From Limosilactobacillus reuteri (GTDB lineage: Bacteria; Bacillota; Bacilli; Lactobacillales; Lactobacillaceae), in NCBI RefSeq assembly GCF_003072625.1, contig NZ_CP027805.1, forward strand, positions 185,001-249,000: a stretch of DNA of 64,000 nt, written 5' to 3'. Position numbers and translations under genes: made by a program. Below are positions 33,829-43,512 of the stretch, in pieces (position 1 is the stretch's first letter; each line of letters opens with the position of its first letter). The notes below the pieces were generated by a model. It ran no database searches, was not told the origin of the DNA, and saw only the letters and a list, made by a program, of their open reading frames with translations.

Positions 33829-34494
33829 ATGGGGAGTGGTAGCTTGCTAGGGCAAATAATTCAATATTTTCAAATAAATGGCGGACAATATTGGCAATAT
33901 GTTGGTCAGCATATTGTTCTGACTGTTGTAACGCTTGTAATTTCAATGATCATTGCACTGCCATTAGGATATATCGGTTCGCGAATTAAACCGGTTGCTC
34001 AATTTTGTGTGATGTTTGCGCAACTGTTACGGATCATTCCTAGTTTGGCATTACTGTTCTTATTAATTCCATTTATTGGAACAGGGTTTGTCCCTGCCTT
34101 AATTGCTTTAATTGTTTTAGCGCTTCCGCCGTTGCTAATCAATACAATTCTTGGCTTTAATGAAGTGAGCCCACTGTATAAGGAAGTTGGGATAGCTCTG
34201 GGGATGGATCAGCGACAGTTACGCCGACAAATAGAAATTCCCCTGGCGTTGCCCTACATTTTAAACGGAATAAAACTAGCATTGGTTGAAATCATTGCCA
34301 GTGCAACTTTAGCGACTTATATTGGTGCTGGTGGATTGGGAACTCTAATATTTACTGGCTTAGGCTTATACGATATGAGTTATGTGGTGATTGGCGCAGT
34401 AAGCGTTGCTATTTTATCCTTGCTGGCAATGATTAGCTTTGATTTTTTAATTAGAAAGGTACAAAAGCATGACAGAACCAATTATTCAATTTAA
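33829..34494 (+). CDS. osmoprotectant ABC transporter, permease 1
   Basis: 221 aa with six hydrophobic helices and the inner-membrane permease EAA loop (EVGIALGMDQRQLRRQIEIPLALPYILNG region). It resembles OpuCB/OpuCD-type permeases. A homologous permease lies downstream, so the channel is probably a heterodimer. Overlaps the ATPase gene by 26 bases; no strong ribosome site before the ATG. Confidence 0.9.
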   Translation: MGSGSLLGQIIQYFQINGGQYWQYVGQHIVLTVVTLVISMIIALPLGYIGSRIKPVAQFCVMFAQLLRIIPSLALLFLLIPFIGTGFVPALIALIVLALPPLLINTILGFNEVSPLYKEVGIALGMDQRQLRRQIEIPLALPYILNGIKLALVEIIASATLATYIGAGGLGTLIFTGLGLYDMSYVVIGAVSVAILSLLAMISFDFLIRKVQKHDRTNYSI

Positions 34495-35239
34495 ACATGT
34501 TGAGAAGCGTTTTAACGATCAAACGGTGATTCCTGATCTCAATTTTACAGTCAACAAGGGCGAATTTATAACGATTCTTGGCTCATCTGGTTCAGGGAAA
34601 ACTACTACCTTGAAAATGATTAATGGGTTGATAGCGCCAAGTGCTGGTGAAATCTTAATTGATGGACAAAAGCTTCGGGAACTCGATCTAGTAAAATTGC
34701 GCCGGCACATGGGATATGTTGTCCAACAGATCGGATTATTTCCTCATATGACGATTGGACAAAATATTGTAGTTGTGCCCAAAATGCTGCATTGGGACAA
34801 GGAAAAGATTAATAACCGTGTTAATGAATTGCTAAGTCTTGTTCAACTAAACCCCACTGAATATATAAATCGGTATCCCCAACAATTATCTGGTGGTCAG
34901 CAACAGCGAGTGGGAGTGGCAAGGGCCTTAGCGACTAATCCGCCGTATGTGTTGTTTGATGAACCCTTTGGCGCGCTGGATGCCTTAACGAGAATAGAAT
35001 TGCAACGAGAAGTAAAAAAGATTCATGAATCGTTGGCAGAAAAAACTTTTATGTTTGTAACCCATGATATTAACGAAGCTTTATTTTTAGGCCAGCGAGT
35101 GATGATCATGCATGAAGGACGCATCGTTCAATTTGCTACGCCAGAAGAAATTGTGCGCCATCCAGCAACGGAATTTGTTGAGCAGCTTTTAGGAACGATT
35201 CGCCAAAATCAAGATTTGTGGAGGCAACAATATGATTGA
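34469..35239 (+). CDS. osmoprotectant ABC transporter, ATP-binding protein
   Basis: 256 aa: Walker A LGSSGSGKTTTLKM, Q-loop VVQQIGLFPHMTIG, signature LSGGQQQRVGVARALA, Walker B VLFDEPFGALD and H-loop FVTHDINEALFLG. It couples ATP hydrolysis to import. It is much shorter than classical OpuCA/OpuAA (about 380-400 aa) because it ends before the two CBS domains that sense ionic strength, so osmotic gating must act elsewhere. Gene overlaps tie it to both permeases. Confidence 0.92.
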   Translation: MTEPIIQFKHVEKRFNDQTVIPDLNFTVNKGEFITILGSSGSGKTTTLKMINGLIAPSAGEILIDGQKLRELDLVKLRRHMGYVVQQIGLFPHMTIGQNIVVVPKMLHWDKEKINNRVNELLSLVQLNPTEYINRYPQQLSGGQQQRVGVARALATNPPYVLFDEPFGALDALTRIELQREVKKIHESLAEKTFMFVTHDINEALFLGQRVMIMHEGRIVQFATPEEIVRHPATEFVEQLLGTIRQNQDLWRQQYD

Positions 35240-35870
35240 GTATTGGAATGAGAATTGGCCGATAATGCTTGATGATATGCAGCAACATGCAACGATGGTT
35301 CTTTCTTCATTAGCAATTGCCTTAGTGATTGCAGTTGTAATAATCTTATTGTTCTTACGGCGTGAAAAATGGCTTAACAGTTTGATCTATTTCTTTTCGC
35401 TCTTATATTCAATTCCAAGTTTTGCATTTTTTGCCTTACTCTTACCGATTTCTGGATTAGGAATGAAGACCGCGATTATTGTTTTAACGATCTACTCTGA
35501 ATATGTCCTATTGCGTTCCTTCATTACGGGAATCCGTGGAGTTGATCCACAATTAATCGAAGTTGGTGTGGGGATGGGGATGACATCTCGACAGGTTTTT
35601 CGCCAAATTCAATTGCCGCTAGCATTACCGGCAATTTTTAGTGGAATCCAAGTGGCGCTAGCTTCGACAATGGCAATGGCAACTATTGCGGTAACGATCA
35701 ATGCTGGTGGGCTTGGTCAATTATTATTTGAAGGACTGCAGGGGCAACAGGTCGTGCCGATTTTGTGGGGAACAATTTTAACAATGGCTTTGACATTAGT
35801 TTGTGCCGGAATTGTTCAATTGATTTCGTGGATGTTGTTGCATCGGTGGAAAGGGGTATTAAATAACTGA
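35232..35870 (+). CDS. osmoprotectant ABC transporter, permease 2
   Basis: 212 aa with five to six membrane helices and an EAA loop (IEVGVGMGMTSRQVFRQIQLP). It pairs with the permease at 33829. Overlaps the ATPase stop by 8 bases (gaggcaacaatatg). Last gene of the operon; msrB follows with its own upstream signals. Confidence 0.9.
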   Translation: MIEYWNENWPIMLDDMQQHATMVLSSLAIALVIAVVIILLFLRREKWLNSLIYFFSLLYSIPSFAFFALLLPISGLGMKTAIIVLTIYSEYVLLRSFITGIRGVDPQLIEVGVGMGMTSRQVFRQIQLPLALPAIFSGIQVALASTMAMATIAVTINAGGLGQLLFEGLQGQQVVPILWGTILTMALTLVCAGIVQLISWMLLHRWKGVLNN

Positions 35871-35941
35871 GCAGGACATTAGTAGTATTCTCTGAGAATT
35901 CGTATAATCGAATTAGGTAACGAAAACGAGGAGGATGCTAA

Positions 35942-36370
35942 ATGGATAAAAATGAATTAAAGAAATTAACGCCAATGCAATATGCCGTGACTCAAATGGG
36001 AGTTACGGAAAAACCATATAGTGGTAAATATGATCGATTTGATGAATCGGGTATTTATGTTGACGTTGTTAGTGGGGAACCATTATTCTCATCACTAGAT
36101 AAATACGATGCAGGATGTGGTTGGCCAGCATTTACTAAACCGATTAAGAAGCGTGTTCTTACAGAAAAACGCGATCAATCATTTGGAATGGAACGGACCG
36201 AGGTAAGAAGTAAGAAAGCTGATTCGCATCTCGGGCATGTCTTTACTGACGGTCCAACTGATTGCGGAGGATTGCGCTACTGCATTAATTCAGCCGCTTT
36301 GCAGTTTATCCCAGTTGATAAATTGCAAGAAAAAGGCTACGGAGAATATCTAAGTTTGTTTGATAAATAG
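35942..36370 (+). CDS. msrB: peptide-methionine (R)-S-oxide reductase MsrB
   Basis: 142 aa, the single-domain Msr[18 protein letters not shown] and RYCINSAAL (catalytic Cys) are all present. It lacks the structural CxxC pairs that bind zinc in some members. It repairs methionine-R-sulfoxide in proteins using thioredoxin. It starts behind gaggagg. It may be expressed alone from tataat near 35903. A strong terminator follows. Confidence 0.96.
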   Translation: MDKNELKKLTPMQYAVTQMGVTEKPYSGKYDRFDESGIYVDVVSGEPLFSSLDKYDAGCGWPAFTKPIKKRVLTEKRDQSFGMERTEVRSKKADSHLGHVFTDGPTDCGGLRYCINSAALQFIPVDKLQEKGYGEYLSLFDK

Positions 36371-36372
36371 CT

Positions 36373-36433
36373 AAAAATCGAGAATGAGGCTGAGAGAAAA
36401 CAAAAGTTTTCTCCCAGCCTCATTCTCGATTTT
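36373..36433. terminator. bidirectional terminator
   Basis: aaaatcgagaatgaggctg and cagcctcattctcgatttt are perfect arms with an inner gagaaaa/ttttctc stem; T runs occur on both strands. It serves msrB and the converging ClC gene. Confidence 0.93.
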
Positions 36434-36446
36434 GGTTTTAAATTAT

Positions 36447-37805
36447 TTATTTTTCTTCTAACATGGCATCATAAAGTGAAGGACGACCACCTAACAAACG
36501 ATTAACATAATAGGCGACTAAAGTAATTAATGTCATTGGCAAAATTTGTTCAACTGAGCCAACCATTTCAGTTACTAATAAAATTGCTGTGAATGGTAAT
36601 CCTAATCCTTCTGCTCCGCCAAAATATGCAGCCATTGAAATTATAATGACGTTGACATAACAACTGGCTGGGATTATTCCCATATGGATAAGGATGGTTC
36701 CAGTCAATGCCCCGATAACTGTTCCTAAAACGAATAATGGCATGAAAATACCACCTGGGACAGTAGCACCATATGCGATCATTGTGCCACCGAAACGAAG
36801 GATGAAATAAACTAATAAAATTGCGACCATTGCTTGCCAATTCGTTGTAAGAGACATATTGGTGACGTATTTAATAAAATCATGACTACCACCAAGAATA
36901 TAAGGATTCCATAATCCAACTGGAATAACTAATAATAACGGAATAATGCTATGAAATTCTTTGGGAATAAAGGTAACTTTGCTGTACCACCAAGTTAGGT
37001 TTAGTGCAGCAAATTGAAAACAGTATGCCAAGAAACCAATGACAACGCCAGCAACGATTAGCCATGGATAGGATGCGACTGGTAATTTAGTTGTGATCGG
37101 AATATATAGGCAAGGTTTAGTACCAAAGAATAAAAAAGTGATAAATGCAGAAACAATTGAAGAAGTTAAAGCAGGAATCCAAATTCGAGAATTAAAATTA
37201 TGAGTCATTTCTTCTAATAAAAACATTGTTCCTGCTAAAGGAGCACTAAAAGCCGCAGATAACCCGGCCGCAACGCCACACTCCATCAATAAATATTTAT
37301 CTTTGTCCGTAAGGTGAAAGAATTTTTCGTTAAAGCAGGCTCCGATACAGGCACCAATTTGGATACTTGGTCCTTCGCGCCCTAAGAAAAGTCCTGGACA
37401 GATAGTAAGCAAACTAGCAACGAATTTTCGCCATAATACTGGCCACCAATGAATACGATGCTTTCCTAACAAAACAGCTTTTAATTGGGTAACGCCAGAA
37501 CGAACAACATCTGTTTCATAGGGCTTAACGATTTTTCCGATTAACCATGCAACGATAAATGTTCCTAATATATATGGAATTAATAGCCAAGGATGCTTAC
37601 CCATAAAAGGATAAATAATTGTCAGTAATGTAAGGGTCCGGTCGATAATCCAGCGAAAGACCCCGATCACCAGACCAGTTACTATCCCAATAGCAATACT
37701 AACGCCAAGGTAACGAGAAACAATGGAGGTGAATGGTTTTCCTAAAATGTCCCGTGCCCGTTTGTGATATAAAGTATTTTCGTTTTTCACAAATACTGCC
37801 TCCAA
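36447..37805 (-). CDS. ClC-family chloride channel/antiporter
   Basis: 452 aa with about 12-14 hydrophobic helices. The filter motifs are LGREGPSIQIG (GxEGP with the gating Glu), GGIFMPLFVLG (GxFxP) and, in place of GSGIP, RSGVTQLK. EEMTHNFNSR after LLE is the usual helix after the selectivity region. ClC proteins move Cl- (or exchange 2 Cl- for H+) across the membrane and can help in acid resistance. Whether it is a channel or an exchanger needs the residue corresponding to Glu203. It begins MEAVFVKNEN; a ggaggca site precedes it. Confidence 0.93.
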   Translation of the reverse strand: MEAVFVKNENTLYHKRARDILGKPFTSIVSRYLGVSIAIGIVTGLVIGVFRWIIDRTLTLLTIIYPFMGKHPWLLIPYILGTFIVAWLIGKIVKPYETDVVRSGVTQLKAVLLGKHRIHWWPVLWRKFVASLLTICPGLFLGREGPSIQIGACIGACFNEKFFHLTDKDKYLLMECGVAAGLSAAFSAPLAGTMFLLEEMTHNFNSRIWIPALTSSIVSAFITFLFFGTKPCLYIPITTKLPVASYPWLIVAGVVIGFLAYCFQFAALNLTWWYSKVTFIPKEFHSIIPLLLVIPVGLWNPYILGGSHDFIKYVTNMSLTTNWQAMVAILLVYFILRFGGTMIAYGATVPGGIFMPLFVLGTVIGALTGTILIHMGIIPASCYVNVIIISMAAYFGGAEGLGLPFTAILLVTEMVGSVEQILPMTLITLVAYYVNRLLGGRPSLYDAMLEEK

Positions 37806-37830
37806 TAAGGTGTTTTCCCTATATTAGCAT

Positions 37831-37887
37831 AAAAAGAGAGTGAACAATAACAGTCTACAAGAGATAAGTATTGTTCACTCTGCTTTT
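37831..37887 (-). terminator. terminator behind micropeptide B
   Basis: On the minus strand agagtgaacaata and tattgttcactct arms, then T5. It lies 13 bases after the stop of the 36-aa ORF. Confidence 0.85.
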
Positions 37888-37899
37888 ACTATGAACTTT

Positions 37900-38010
37900 T
37901 TAATTTAATCTGTGTTGGTGTTTACCACCCACAAATAAACTTATAATTGAAGCTACTAAAATTGCGGAAAAACTTACAACAGCGATTACGTTACTTAATA
38001 ATGACATCAT
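37900..38010 (-). CDS. hydrophobic micropeptide B (36 aa)
   Basis: A 36-codon ORF with agaaaggg 8 bases before the ATG and its own terminator. MMSLLSNVIAVVSF then a hydrophobic helix to about residue 27 and a basic tail (GGKHQHRLN). The first 14 residues match micropeptide A (11513-11605) at 10 positions. Probably membrane-inserted. No family recognised. Confidence 0.65.
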   Translation of the reverse strand: MMSLLSNVIAVVSFSAILVASIISLFVGGKHQHRLN

Positions 38011-38136
38011 GGTAAACACCCTTTCTTAATAAATCTTGTTATCGCTTTCATCAACTATATTATAGCATTAGTTGACCAAAATTGATCAAAAAAGACCTTT
38101 TATTTTACTAATTAGGGTTGTTATTTCAGCAACTGC

Positions 38137-39282
38137 CTACTCTTTAAAAAAGTCACGAATAATTTGTTTATAAGCTTTAATTGTAGCAACGTAACTCGAA
38201 ATAGTTGTATATTCATCAGTTTGATGAGCAACGTTCCAATCTTCACATCCTAAAATTACAACTGGAAGGTCGGGACGATTTAATGTAAATACACTTGCGT
38301 CAGTTGCACCATTGATAATATCAAGCTTGGTGTCATTTGGATAGTTTCGCTGGGCAGCATTGAGGGCAATTTGGACAAAATCGTTATTAGGTTCTGTCGC
38401 AATTGGATAAAAATCTTGAATAGTTTTTAGCTCTAGTTGGAAAGGAGTTGTGTGGTTAATATATTCAAGCGCATCATTTAATCGATCTGCGACTTTAACA
38501 TTATTAAATGCTGCCGTAGGGCGGATATTTCCTTGTAAACTAGCACTGTCGGGGATGGTATTAACTTGAGATCCACCATCGATAACTGTAATACTATGTT
38601 GGACTTTTCCGAGGTATTGATCATCTTTGGTGTTATCAAAAAGGTGTTTTTCTTCTTCGGTAAACTTTAACAGCCCTTCAATTGCATTAATACCATTTTG
38701 CGGATGAGAACTATGGCAAGATTTTCCATAACTGGTAACGAGGTAATTCATACTCCCCGAGTGAGCAAAAATAACATTACCACCAGTTGGTTCGCCGACT
38801 ACTAATGCGTCAAGGTCATCGGCAACTCCTTGTTTTTGTAATCGATAGGCACCAGGAGTACCAAGTTCTTCTCCGGCGGTAGCAATAAATCTAACCGTTC
38901 CTGATGGCAGTTGACCAGCTTCTTTTAATTCGATTAAGACGATGGCTTGAGCAGCCAGACCGCTTTTCATGTCAGCTGCTCCCCGACCGAAAACATAATC
39001 ACCGTTAATCTCACCGCCAAAGGGATCATGTTGCCAGCGATCTGGATTAGGTACTGCCACAGTGTCTTGGTGCCCAGTGAGTCCAAGAATTTTTTTGTTT
39101 TCACCAGTTCCGATTTCTGCAATCAAATTTGCACGACGGTCACCAAATTCATCAACTTTTGAATCGATTCCGTGACTTGCTAAAAGTTTTTGTAAGTAAT
39201 GGGCTACCTCAACTTCATTTCCATTAACAGAATGGATTTTTATTAAATCTTGCAGTACTTTGACTTTTTCACTGACTTCCAT
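38137..39282 (-). CDS. M20-family metallohydrolase (ArgE/DapE type)
   Basis: 381 aa. M20 ligands are visible: LTGHQDTV (His and the catalytic Asp), FGRGAADMKSG (bridging Asp), TAGEELG (Glu general base and ligand), VVGEPTG and DWNVAHQTDEY (last His). Length and order match DapE/ArgE deacylases. These enzymes remove acyl groups from N-acyl amino acids. It lies downstream of metQ-metN-metI in one operon controlled by the Met T-box, so an N-acyl-methionine or Met-dipeptide substrate is more likely than diaminopimelate; this is inference. Starts behind ggaggg. Confidence 0.88.
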   Translation of the reverse strand: MEVSEKVKVLQDLIKIHSVNGNEVEVAHYLQKLLASHGIDSKVDEFGDRRANLIAEIGTGENKKILGLTGHQDTVAVPNPDRWQHDPFGGEINGDYVFGRGAADMKSGLAAQAIVLIELKEAGQLPSGTVRFIATAGEELGTPGAYRLQKQGVADDLDALVVGEPTGGNVIFAHSGSMNYLVTSYGKSCHSSHPQNGINAIEGLLKFTEEEKHLFDNTKDDQYLGKVQHSITVIDGGSQVNTIPDSASLQGNIRPTAAFNNVKVADRLNDALEYINHTTPFQLELKTIQDFYPIATEPNNDFVQIALNAAQRNYPNDTKLDIINGATDASVFTLNRPDLPVVILGCEDWNVAHQTDEYTTISSYVATIKAYKQIIRDFFKE

Positions 39283-39300
39283 AATAATCCCTCCTATATG

Positions 39301-39990
39301 TTAACGGTCTTGGTGGTTAAGTTTCTTGGCTAAAATATCGCCAACTACTTGAATGATTAAAACAAATAAAAGAACAAGAATCGTAGCGACGAGGGTTACG
39401 TCGTTGTTAAAGCGGTCGTAACCGTATGAAATAGCAGTATTACCTAAACCACCAGCACCAATTGCACCAGCCATTGCAGTAAGGCTAACTAAACTAATTA
39501 ATGTAACGGTGGAGACACGGACAAGTTCAGAACGAGCTTCGCGGAGGTAAACGTCAATAATGATATCCCAGTTAGTAGCCCCAATAGCTTGGGCAGCTTC
39601 AATTTTACCGTGGTCAACACTTTCAAGCGCAACTTGAACTTGACGAGCATAGAAAGCAAATACACCTAATGAAAGTGGCACTAATGCGGCGGTTGTTCCA
39701 ATCTGTGTTCCAACAATCAATTGGGTGAAGGGGGCAATGAAGGCCAACAAAATGATAAATGGAATTGCCCGGAAAACAGATACGACTTTATCAACGATAC
39801 TAAAAACAATTCGATTTTCTAAAATTCCACCGGGCTCAGTAACCACAAGCGCAACTCCGAAGATTAATCCTAAAATTCCGCCGAAGATAGCAGGCCAGAA
39901 AGTCATGTAGATAGTTTGAATGATTGAAGTGCCCCAACCGTTGTCACCACCCCAACCAAGTTGAATTACATTTGGTATAAGATTATTCAT
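39301..39990 (-). CDS. metI: methionine ABC transporter permease MetI
   Basis: 229 aa from the ATG at 39990 (MNNLIPN, perfect ggagg site); the longer frame starts inside metN. Five to six membrane helices with an EAA loop ([21 protein letters not shown]). It forms the channel of the D/L-methionine importer. The start overlaps the metN stop by 8 bases. Confidence 0.93.
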   Translation of the reverse strand: MNNLIPNVIQLGWGGDNGWGTSIIQTIYMTFWPAIFGGILGLIFGVALVVTEPGGILENRIVFSIVDKVVSVFRAIPFIILLAFIAPFTQLIVGTQIGTTAALVPLSLGVFAFYARQVQVALESVDHGKIEAAQAIGATNWDIIIDVYLREARSELVRVSTVTLISLVSLTAMAGAIGAGGLGNTAISYGYDRFNNDVTLVATILVLLFVLIIQVVGDILAKKLNHQDR

Positions 39991-41047
39991 TCCAAATCCT
40001 CCGATCATCAATCTTTGTGACAGTAACATCGTTTTCTTTTAAGAAGTCAATAGCTTGTTGACGCTTCTCAGCATCGCTCTTGATAACCACAAACAGGGTA
40101 CCGACTGGTGAACCGGCCAAGACTTCAATGTTTCCATAAAGCATACTTGCTTCAACTTGCAGCTTCTTATATAACTCGATAATGATTGATTTAGTCACAT
40201 TATTTGCATCGTAGACCAATTGCAGCAACTCTTCATCATCGTCAAGGTGGCCAAGGTCAAATGCTTTAAGGGTATCGACTGCGGCTAAGGAACCTCCCAC
40301 AAATTGACGAGTTAAGTCCTGTTGTGGTTGGAGGAACACCTTCTGCAAGGTGCCGCGCTCAATGATTTGTCCATATTCCATGACAGCAATCTTATTAGCT
40401 ACCCGTTTAACAGCGTCCATTTCATGGGTAATGAGGACAATCGTTAAATCCAATTTATCATTGAGCCGTTTAAGAAGGTCCAAAATCTGATTAGTGTTTT
40501 GGGGGTCAAGAGCCGAAGTAGCCTCATCAGAAATTAGAATTTCAGGATCATTAGCTAATGCCCGGGCAATGGAAACGCGTTGTTGTTCACCACCAGATAA
40601 TTGAACAGGGTAGAATTCAGCCTTATCCTTTAAGCCAACTAAGTCTAAAAGTTCAAGCGCCTTCTTCTCTTTTGCGTCATCATCCAGGTCAGTATGTTTA
40701 AGGGCGAAAAGGACATTTTCAATTACTGAAGTTTCATTTAATAAATTGAAGTGTTGAAAAATCATTCCAATTTTTCGGCGCTTTTCTTGTAACTCTTTAT
40801 TACTAATTTGCTGTTGATGGTCTTTGAAAAAAACAGTGCCATTAACTGTTACTGATCCAGCAGTAGGAAGTTGTAGGAGGTTGATGGTTCGAACTAATGT
40901 TGATTTACCAGCTCCAGAATAACCAACAATCCCATAAATATCGCCCTTTTCTACTTTTAAGGTAACATCCTTGACGGCATGAACAACCTGTTTTCGCTGC
41001 TTAAAAGTTACGCTAATGTTGTCTAAGTCAATGATCGGGTTCGCCAT
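39983..41047 (-). CDS. metN: methionine ABC transporter ATP-binding protein MetN
   Basis: 354 aa: Walker [13 protein letters not shown], signature [15 protein letters not shown], Walker [13 protein letters not shown]-loop [12 protein letters not shown], then a C-terminal NIL (ACT-like) domain (about residues 270-354) that binds methionine and inhibits transport when the cytosol is rich in it. Overlaps metI. An aggagg site precedes its start. Confidence 0.95.
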   Translation of the reverse strand: MANPIIDLDNISVTFKQRKQVVHAVKDVTLKVEKGDIYGIVGYSGAGKSTLVRTINLLQLPTAGSVTVNGTVFFKDHQQQISNKELQEKRRKIGMIFQHFNLLNETSVIENVLFALKHTDLDDDAKEKKALELLDLVGLKDKAEFYPVQLSGGEQQRVSIARALANDPEILISDEATSALDPQNTNQILDLLKRLNDKLDLTIVLITHEMDAVKRVANKIAVMEYGQIIERGTLQKVFLQPQQDLTRQFVGGSLAAVDTLKAFDLGHLDDDEELLQLVYDANNVTKSIIIELYKKLQVEASMLYGNIEVLAGSPVGTLFVVIKSDAEKRQQAIDFLKENDVTVTKIDDRRIWNE

Positions 41048-41059
41048 ATTAATCCTCCT

Positions 41060-41911
41060 TTATTTATTGAAGTTGAGGTCCCAAGCAGGAATTTCTGCAG
41101 TTCCGTATAGTTTCTTAATTTCTCGTTTAGTTTTTTCAGTTTGGTAAGCACGTACAACATCTTTGTAAATCTTGTTGTTCTTTTCACTGTCTTTAACAGC
41201 AATGATATTGACCCATTGCTTTGAATCCTTGTTAACTGGTTCAACGAAAATAGCACTCTTGTAATTAAAACCAGCATCTTGCGCATAGTTAGTGTTAACT
41301 ACTGCGGCATCAACGTTATCTAGCGACCGGGCTGTTTGATCAGCGGCTAATTCTTTAATCTTAAGATCGCGTGGGTTCTTAGAAATTGAACTTACGGTTG
41401 CGAGCTTTGTACCCTTCTTTAGGTCAATCAAACCAGCATTCTTTAATGCGAATAATGCCCGTGATTCGTTTGAAGCATCATTTGGCACTGCGATCGTTCC
41501 ACCATTAGGAATTTCCTTTACACTCTTGTATTGCTTGGAGTATAACCGGATTGGAGTAATAAATGTATCACCTAAAGAAACAAGATCAGTTTTATGGGCT
41601 TTATTCCAAGTTTGTAAGAATAACTTGTGTTGGAAGGCGTTTAAGTCAACATCGCCATTTTCCAAAGCCTTGTTTGGTTGGTTGTAATCAGTGAATCGTT
41701 TGAATTTTAAGGTAACGTTGTACTTATCTTTAGCGGTTTTGCTTACTGAATTCCAAATTTCATCGTCTTGTTTTGAACCAGCCATAATCCCGACAGTAAC
41801 AGTCCGTTTTGCTTGTTGTTGCGGACGGATAAAACTAAAGTATCCGGCAATAACAACGATAAGTGCAACTACTGACCAAATAATGATATTTCTTCTTTTC
41901 TTTCTCTTCAT
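41060..41911 (-). CDS. metQ: methionine ABC transporter substrate-binding protein MetQ
   Basis: 283 aa of the NlpA/MetQ family: VTVGIMAGSKQDDEIW, DLNAFQHKLFLQTW, IAVPNDASNESRALFAL, VDAAVVNTNYAQDAG. The N-terminus is a basic stretch (MKRKKRRN) and a single hydrophobic helix without a lipobox Cys, so it is probably membrane-anchored instead of a lipoprotein. It is the first gene after the Met T-box and starts behind aaaggg. High-affinity methionine binding is inferred from the operon. Confidence 0.93.
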   Translation of the reverse strand: MKRKKRRNIIIWSVVALIVVIAGYFSFIRPQQQAKRTVTVGIMAGSKQDDEIWNSVSKTAKDKYNVTLKFKRFTDYNQPNKALENGDVDLNAFQHKLFLQTWNKAHKTDLVSLGDTFITPIRLYSKQYKSVKEIPNGGTIAVPNDASNESRALFALKNAGLIDLKKGTKLATVSSISKNPRDLKIKELAADQTARSLDNVDAAVVNTNYAQDAGFNYKSAIFVEPVNKDSKQWVNIIAVKDSEKNNKIYKDVVRAYQTEKTKREIKKLYGTAEIPAWDLNFNK

Positions 41912-41979
41912 AGTAAAAACTCCCTTTCAATCAATTAAATATTTTCGTTGGTTAATTAAAACGTTAACTTGCTAGTAAA

Positions 41980-42245
41980 TAAAAAAAGCACTCGTCCCTT
42001 TATTCAAAGGACGAGTGCTTCGCGTTACCACCTTTATTTACTGAATCTTCACAGACCCAGCCTCAGTAGGTTACTCTAATAAAATAATTAGAATTACCTA
42101 GCACTAATAACGTGTGCTAACCCGTTATCGACTAACAATCATCGATACCATTCCAAGCCCATCTTCAGTAGTTACGCTTGCTTCTTCACACCACCCAGAA
42201 ACTCTCTTGTAAGTCTCGCTACTTACTCTGCTTTTCGATATGTTT
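41980..42245 (-). promoter_or_regulatory. T-box riboswitch, Met-specific (specifier ATG)
   Basis: On the minus strand the leader of metQNI has stem I features (agtaagtagcgagac, gagag, gggtggtgtgaa), the specifier ATG at 42149-42151 in ggaatggtatcg, the T-box aaaggtggtaacgcgaagc and a terminator (agcactcgtcctttg / caaagggacgagtgct with T7; 41984-42022). Uncharged tRNA-Met pairs with ATG and with the T-box bulge and lets transcription proceed. Confidence 0.92.
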
Positions 42246-42433
42246 TAACGTTCAATTAATTATTATGTGTTCTATTATAATGATTCTCTAATTTTTGTCA
42301 ACGCATTTTTTAATTTAAATTTTGTTTTATTTGAGTCATCAATCGTTTTTTATTTTGCTTATCTATAGTAATTAAAAAATAATTATGTTAAGATTAAAAA
42401 ATTATTAAAAAGAAATTGAAAGGGGTCTTAGTA

Positions 42434-43366
42434 ATGACACGAAAAGTTGGAGTTATCGGAATGGGTAATGTGGGGTCAACAGTTGCCCACTATATTGTGG
42501 CAATGGGTTTTGCAGATGACCTAGTTCTGATCGACAAAAACGAAGCAAAGGTTAAGGCAGATGCACTTGATTTTGAAGATGCGATGGCTAATTTGCCTTT
42601 CCATACCAATATTACTGTTAATGATTACAGTGCGTTGAAGGATGCGGATGTAATTGTATCCGCGTTAGGAAATATCAAACTTCAAGATAATCCTAATGCT
42701 GATCGTTTTGCGGAACTTCCATTTACCCGCCAAGCAGTAAAAGAGGTTGCACAAAAGATTAAGGAAAGTGGCTTTAACGGTAAGATTGTGGCTATTACTA
42801 ATCCGGTTGATGTTATTACCTCGCTCTACCAAAAAATAACTGGCCTTCCGAAGAACCGTGTATTAGGAACAGGGACCCTGCTTGACTCCGCACGAATGAA
42901 GCGAGCAGTAGCTGAACGGCTTAATTTAGATCCGCGTTCTGTAGATGGTTATAATCTTGGAGAGCATGGTAATTCGCAATTTACAGCATGGTCTACTGTT
43001 CGCGTTCTTGGCCGTCCTTTAACTGAATTAGCAGATAAGCGCGGATTAGACTTAGAAGAGCTTGATAAGGAAGCTAAGATGGGTGGCTGGACTGTCTTTC
43101 AAGGGAAAAAGTATACTAATTATGGGGTTGCAACGGTCGCTGTTAAGCTTGTCAATGCAATTTTATCCGATTCATTGACTGAATTACCGGTATCAAACTT
43201 CCGTGAAGAATACGGAGTCTACTTGTCTTACCCAGCAGTCGTTGGTCGTGATGGAGTTGTAGAGCAAGCACAACTTGACTTGACAGAAGAAGAACTGCAA
43301 AAGCTGCAAACATCAGCCGATTTCATTAAGAAAAAATATCAAGAAAGTTTGCAAGCAAAAGATTAA
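42434..43366 (+). CDS. L-2-hydroxyisocaproate dehydrogenase (L-LDH/MDH superfamily)
   Basis: 310 aa from the ATG at 42434 (site aaagggg); the frame opens at 42416 without a better start. GxGxxG is in [47 protein letters not shown] (catalytic His in GEHGNS) and [10 protein letters not shown] follow. The wording of these motifs and the [16 protein letters not shown] segment match the well-known L-HicDH of lactobacilli closely. It reduces branched 2-oxoacids with NADH, recycling NAD in amino-acid catabolism. Single gene, with its own terminator. Confidence 0.92.
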   Translation: MTRKVGVIGMGNVGSTVAHYIVAMGFADDLVLIDKNEAKVKADALDFEDAMANLPFHTNITVNDYSALKDADVIVSALGNIKLQDNPNADRFAELPFTRQAVKEVAQKIKESGFNGKIVAITNPVDVITSLYQKITGLPKNRVLGTGTLLDSARMKRAVAERLNLDPRSVDGYNLGEHGNSQFTAWSTVRVLGRPLTELADKRGLDLEELDKEAKMGGWTVFQGKKYTNYGVATVAVKLVNAILSDSLTELPVSNFREEYGVYLSYPAVVGRDGVVEQAQLDLTEEELQKLQTSADFIKKKYQESLQAKD

Positions 43367-43439
43367 GGAAAACTTAAATAAAGAAAATAGACTAGCATGA
43401 AAAAATTATGCATGGTAGAGTTGCTTCTATACTTAACAA

Positions 43440-43484
43440 ATAAAAGTGGCGTCATCAGATAAATTTGGTGGCACCACTTTTATT
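43440..43484 (+). terminator. terminator of HicDH gene
   Basis: aataaaagtggcg and caccacttttatt arms followed by T-rich sequence, 73 bases after the stop and 30 bases before the MFS gene. Confidence 0.75.
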
Positions 43485-43512
43485 CTGTAAAAATATAGAA
43501 AGGAAATATATC

